Assembly: GCF_009911645.1 (NCBI RefSeq)
Contig: NZ_QWKI01000131.1
Coordinates: 1 to 40,358 of the forward strand
Direction of reading: 5' to 3'
Source: Pseudoflavonifractor sp. 60
GTDB taxonomy: Bacteria; Bacillota; Clostridia; Oscillospirales; Oscillospiraceae
Length of the DNA stretch: 40,358 nucleotides
Both the position numbers and the translations under genes were made by a program. The number at the start of each line of letters is the position of its first letter. Positions within the stretch are counted from its first letter, which is position 1. The notes below the pieces were generated by a model, which saw only the letters and a program-made list of their open reading frames with translations, searched no databases and was not told the origin of the DNA. Shown here one piece after another: positions 39,760 through 40,358 of this stretch.

Positions 39760-40093
39760 CAATGACCATCCCCCAATCCGTGACTCCGTGCCTGAGCCAG
39801 TAATCCCTTGAAGCATCCAGCAGCTTCACCGTCAGAGGCTTCATCAGGAACTTCCGATAGACACACTCCCTGACCATCAGATCACCGTCTGCCTTGGTGC
39901 ATACGAAGTCAGAGGTGTACTCTCCCACCTCCAGCCCATCCAGCAGGACGTTACACCTGATCTCCACAACCTCGTCCGATGCTTGGAGCAGGTCAGCGTA
40001 GGCGTACTGGATGGCGTCATACGTCCGGCACACCTCAGCAAACTTACCCAACACCCGCTTCTCACATCGTCCTTTGAAGTTCTTCTTCCTCAT
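39746..40093 (-). CDS. tnsA: Short TnsA-like endonuclease
   Basis: At 115 residues it is much shorter than Tn7 TnsA (273) and lacks the C-terminal domain that joins TnsC. The visible order matches the TnsA catalytic domain: CEKRVLGKFAEV, VVEIRCNVLL, YTSDFVCTKADGDLMVRECVYRK and LDASRDYWLRHGVTDWGMV. The usual Glu-x-Lys pair appears here as E-C-V, so 5'-end cleavage may be weak or use neighbouring residues. GGGAGGA precedes the ATG. It is first in the operon, next to the right end, as in Tn7. Confidence 0.8.
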   Translation of the reverse strand: MRKKNFKGRCEKRVLGKFAEVCRTYDAIQYAYADLLQASDEVVEIRCNVLLDGLEVGEYTSDFVCTKADGDLMVRECVYRKFLMKPLTVKLLDASRDYWLRHGVTDWGMVIDEEV

Positions 40094-40125
40094 ACTTGCA
40101 GTCCTCCCCTATGGGAACATCCTGC

Positions 40126-40262
40126 CAATTCCCCAAAAGCAGTCCCCAAAAACGAAGTCAAGCAGTTTTTGGGGAATTAACACTGATGGATTTGGGAGAT
40201 GTCATCGCCAAAAAGCCTTGATACACAGGCGTTTTAAGTCTGATGCCAAATCCCCAAAAACA
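40126..40262. promoter_or_regulatory. Cluster of four CCCCAAAA boxes at the right end
   Basis: The boxes are ATTCCCCAAAA at 40126-40136, TCCCCAAAAAC at 40143-40153, its perfect inverse GTTTTTGGGGA at 40165-40175, and ATCCCCAAAAACA ending at 40262. The middle pair forms an 11-bp palindrome with an 11-bp spacer. On the minus strand a TTGACT sits in that spacer (40156-40161), so the palindrome may be an operator of the tns operon. Repeated sites next to tnsA are also what TnsB binding sites look like. Read inward, the outermost box begins TGTTTTTGGGG, which fits a Tn7-type TGT end. Confidence 0.6.
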
Positions 40263-40277
40263 CCATCCAGGAATATC

Positions 40278-40318
40278 ACCATGTCGTGGGGCAATATAGA
40301 TTTTTCTCGAAAAGGCAA
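40278..40318 (-). repeat. Right terminal-type inverted repeat (41 bp)
   Basis: Inverted partner of 41-81, with 38 of 41 identities and the inner 32 bp (40278-40309) differing only at 40292. It lies 16 bp outside the last CCCCAAAA box and 40 bp from the right edge. See the left copy for limits. The bases outside it (40319-40358) show no 5-bp match in register with the bases outside the left copy. Confidence 0.7.
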
Positions 40319-40358
40319 AGTCGTTTGTTCTGTTGGGCTTCGCCTCCGTTTGCCCCCC

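Noticed and set aside
40143-40175. CRISPR-like repeat unit
   Set aside because: The CCCCAAAA boxes occur in both orientations with unequal spacing and there are no regular spacers or Cas genes.
1-40358. Integrative and conjugative element
   Set aside because: No relaxase, coupling protein, VirB4-like gene or tyrosine integrase was found on either strand; the mobility genes are of Tn7 and resolvase type.

Overview
The window looks like a 40 kb mobile element from a Gram-positive anaerobe of the Clostridia, probably of the Oscillospiraceae type. The evidence is strong AGGAGG-type ribosome binding sites, a signal-peptide/SLH-domain surface protein, DUF932/DUF3846/DUF3560/YqaJ cargo typical of Bacillota plasmids and integrative elements, and GC content that shifts sharply between blocks. 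No ribosomal, tRNA or core metabolic gene was found. The genus is inference.

Right end (35.3-40.3 kb): a complete, tightly overlapping minus-strand operon tnsA-tnsB-tnsC-tniQ of a Tn7-like transposon, running inward from the right edge. Behind tnsA lies a cluster of CCCCAAAA boxes, including an 11-bp palindrome. A 41-bp imperfect inverted repeat (38/41 identities) lies 40 bp from each end of the window (41-81 and 40278-40318). The simplest reading is that the window is essentially one transposon of about 40.3 kb with short flanks, but I see no target-site duplication and the exact ends are unproven.

Cargo from left to right: (1) 0.2-2.3 kb, an AbiTii-type and a DUF2971 gene, a likely phage-defence pair. 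(2) 2.3-9.3 kb, small regulators (four XRE-type HTH genes, one apparently broken), a PD-(D/E)XK (Rpn/PDDEXK_2-like) protein, a PPP-family phosphatase, a SLOG-like protein, a Gly/Ala-rich membrane protein with two unknown partners, and a lipoprotein. (3) 9.4-20.2 kb, a GC-richer plus-strand array of plasmid/phage-like genes (DUF932, YqaJ exonuclease, DUF3846, sigma-like factor, DUF3560, a full NAD-dependent DNA ligase and many small proteins), several units having their own hairpin terminator. (4) 20.3-27.8 kb, a segment bounded by two related palindrome-bearing repeats, the second directly upstream of a serine resolvase. It carries a DUF262 protein, a 1027-residue SLH surface protein and a four-gene unknown operon. 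(5) 27.9-35.3 kb, an AT-richer replication/partition-like block: primase-like/helicase fusion, Rep-like protein, ParB-like protein and a second helicase.

Together the parts suggest a Tn7-like transposon that has absorbed a plasmid-like replication module, a recombination/repair set and a resolvase. No relaxase, type IV secretion gene, tyrosine integrase, Cas gene or CRISPR array was seen, so self-transfer is not supported and targeting would rest on TniQ. The least familiar parts are the helicase-Rep-ParB-helicase block beside the tns operon, the membrane-protein cluster at 6.8-9.3 kb, and the 24.9-27.0 kb unknown operon.
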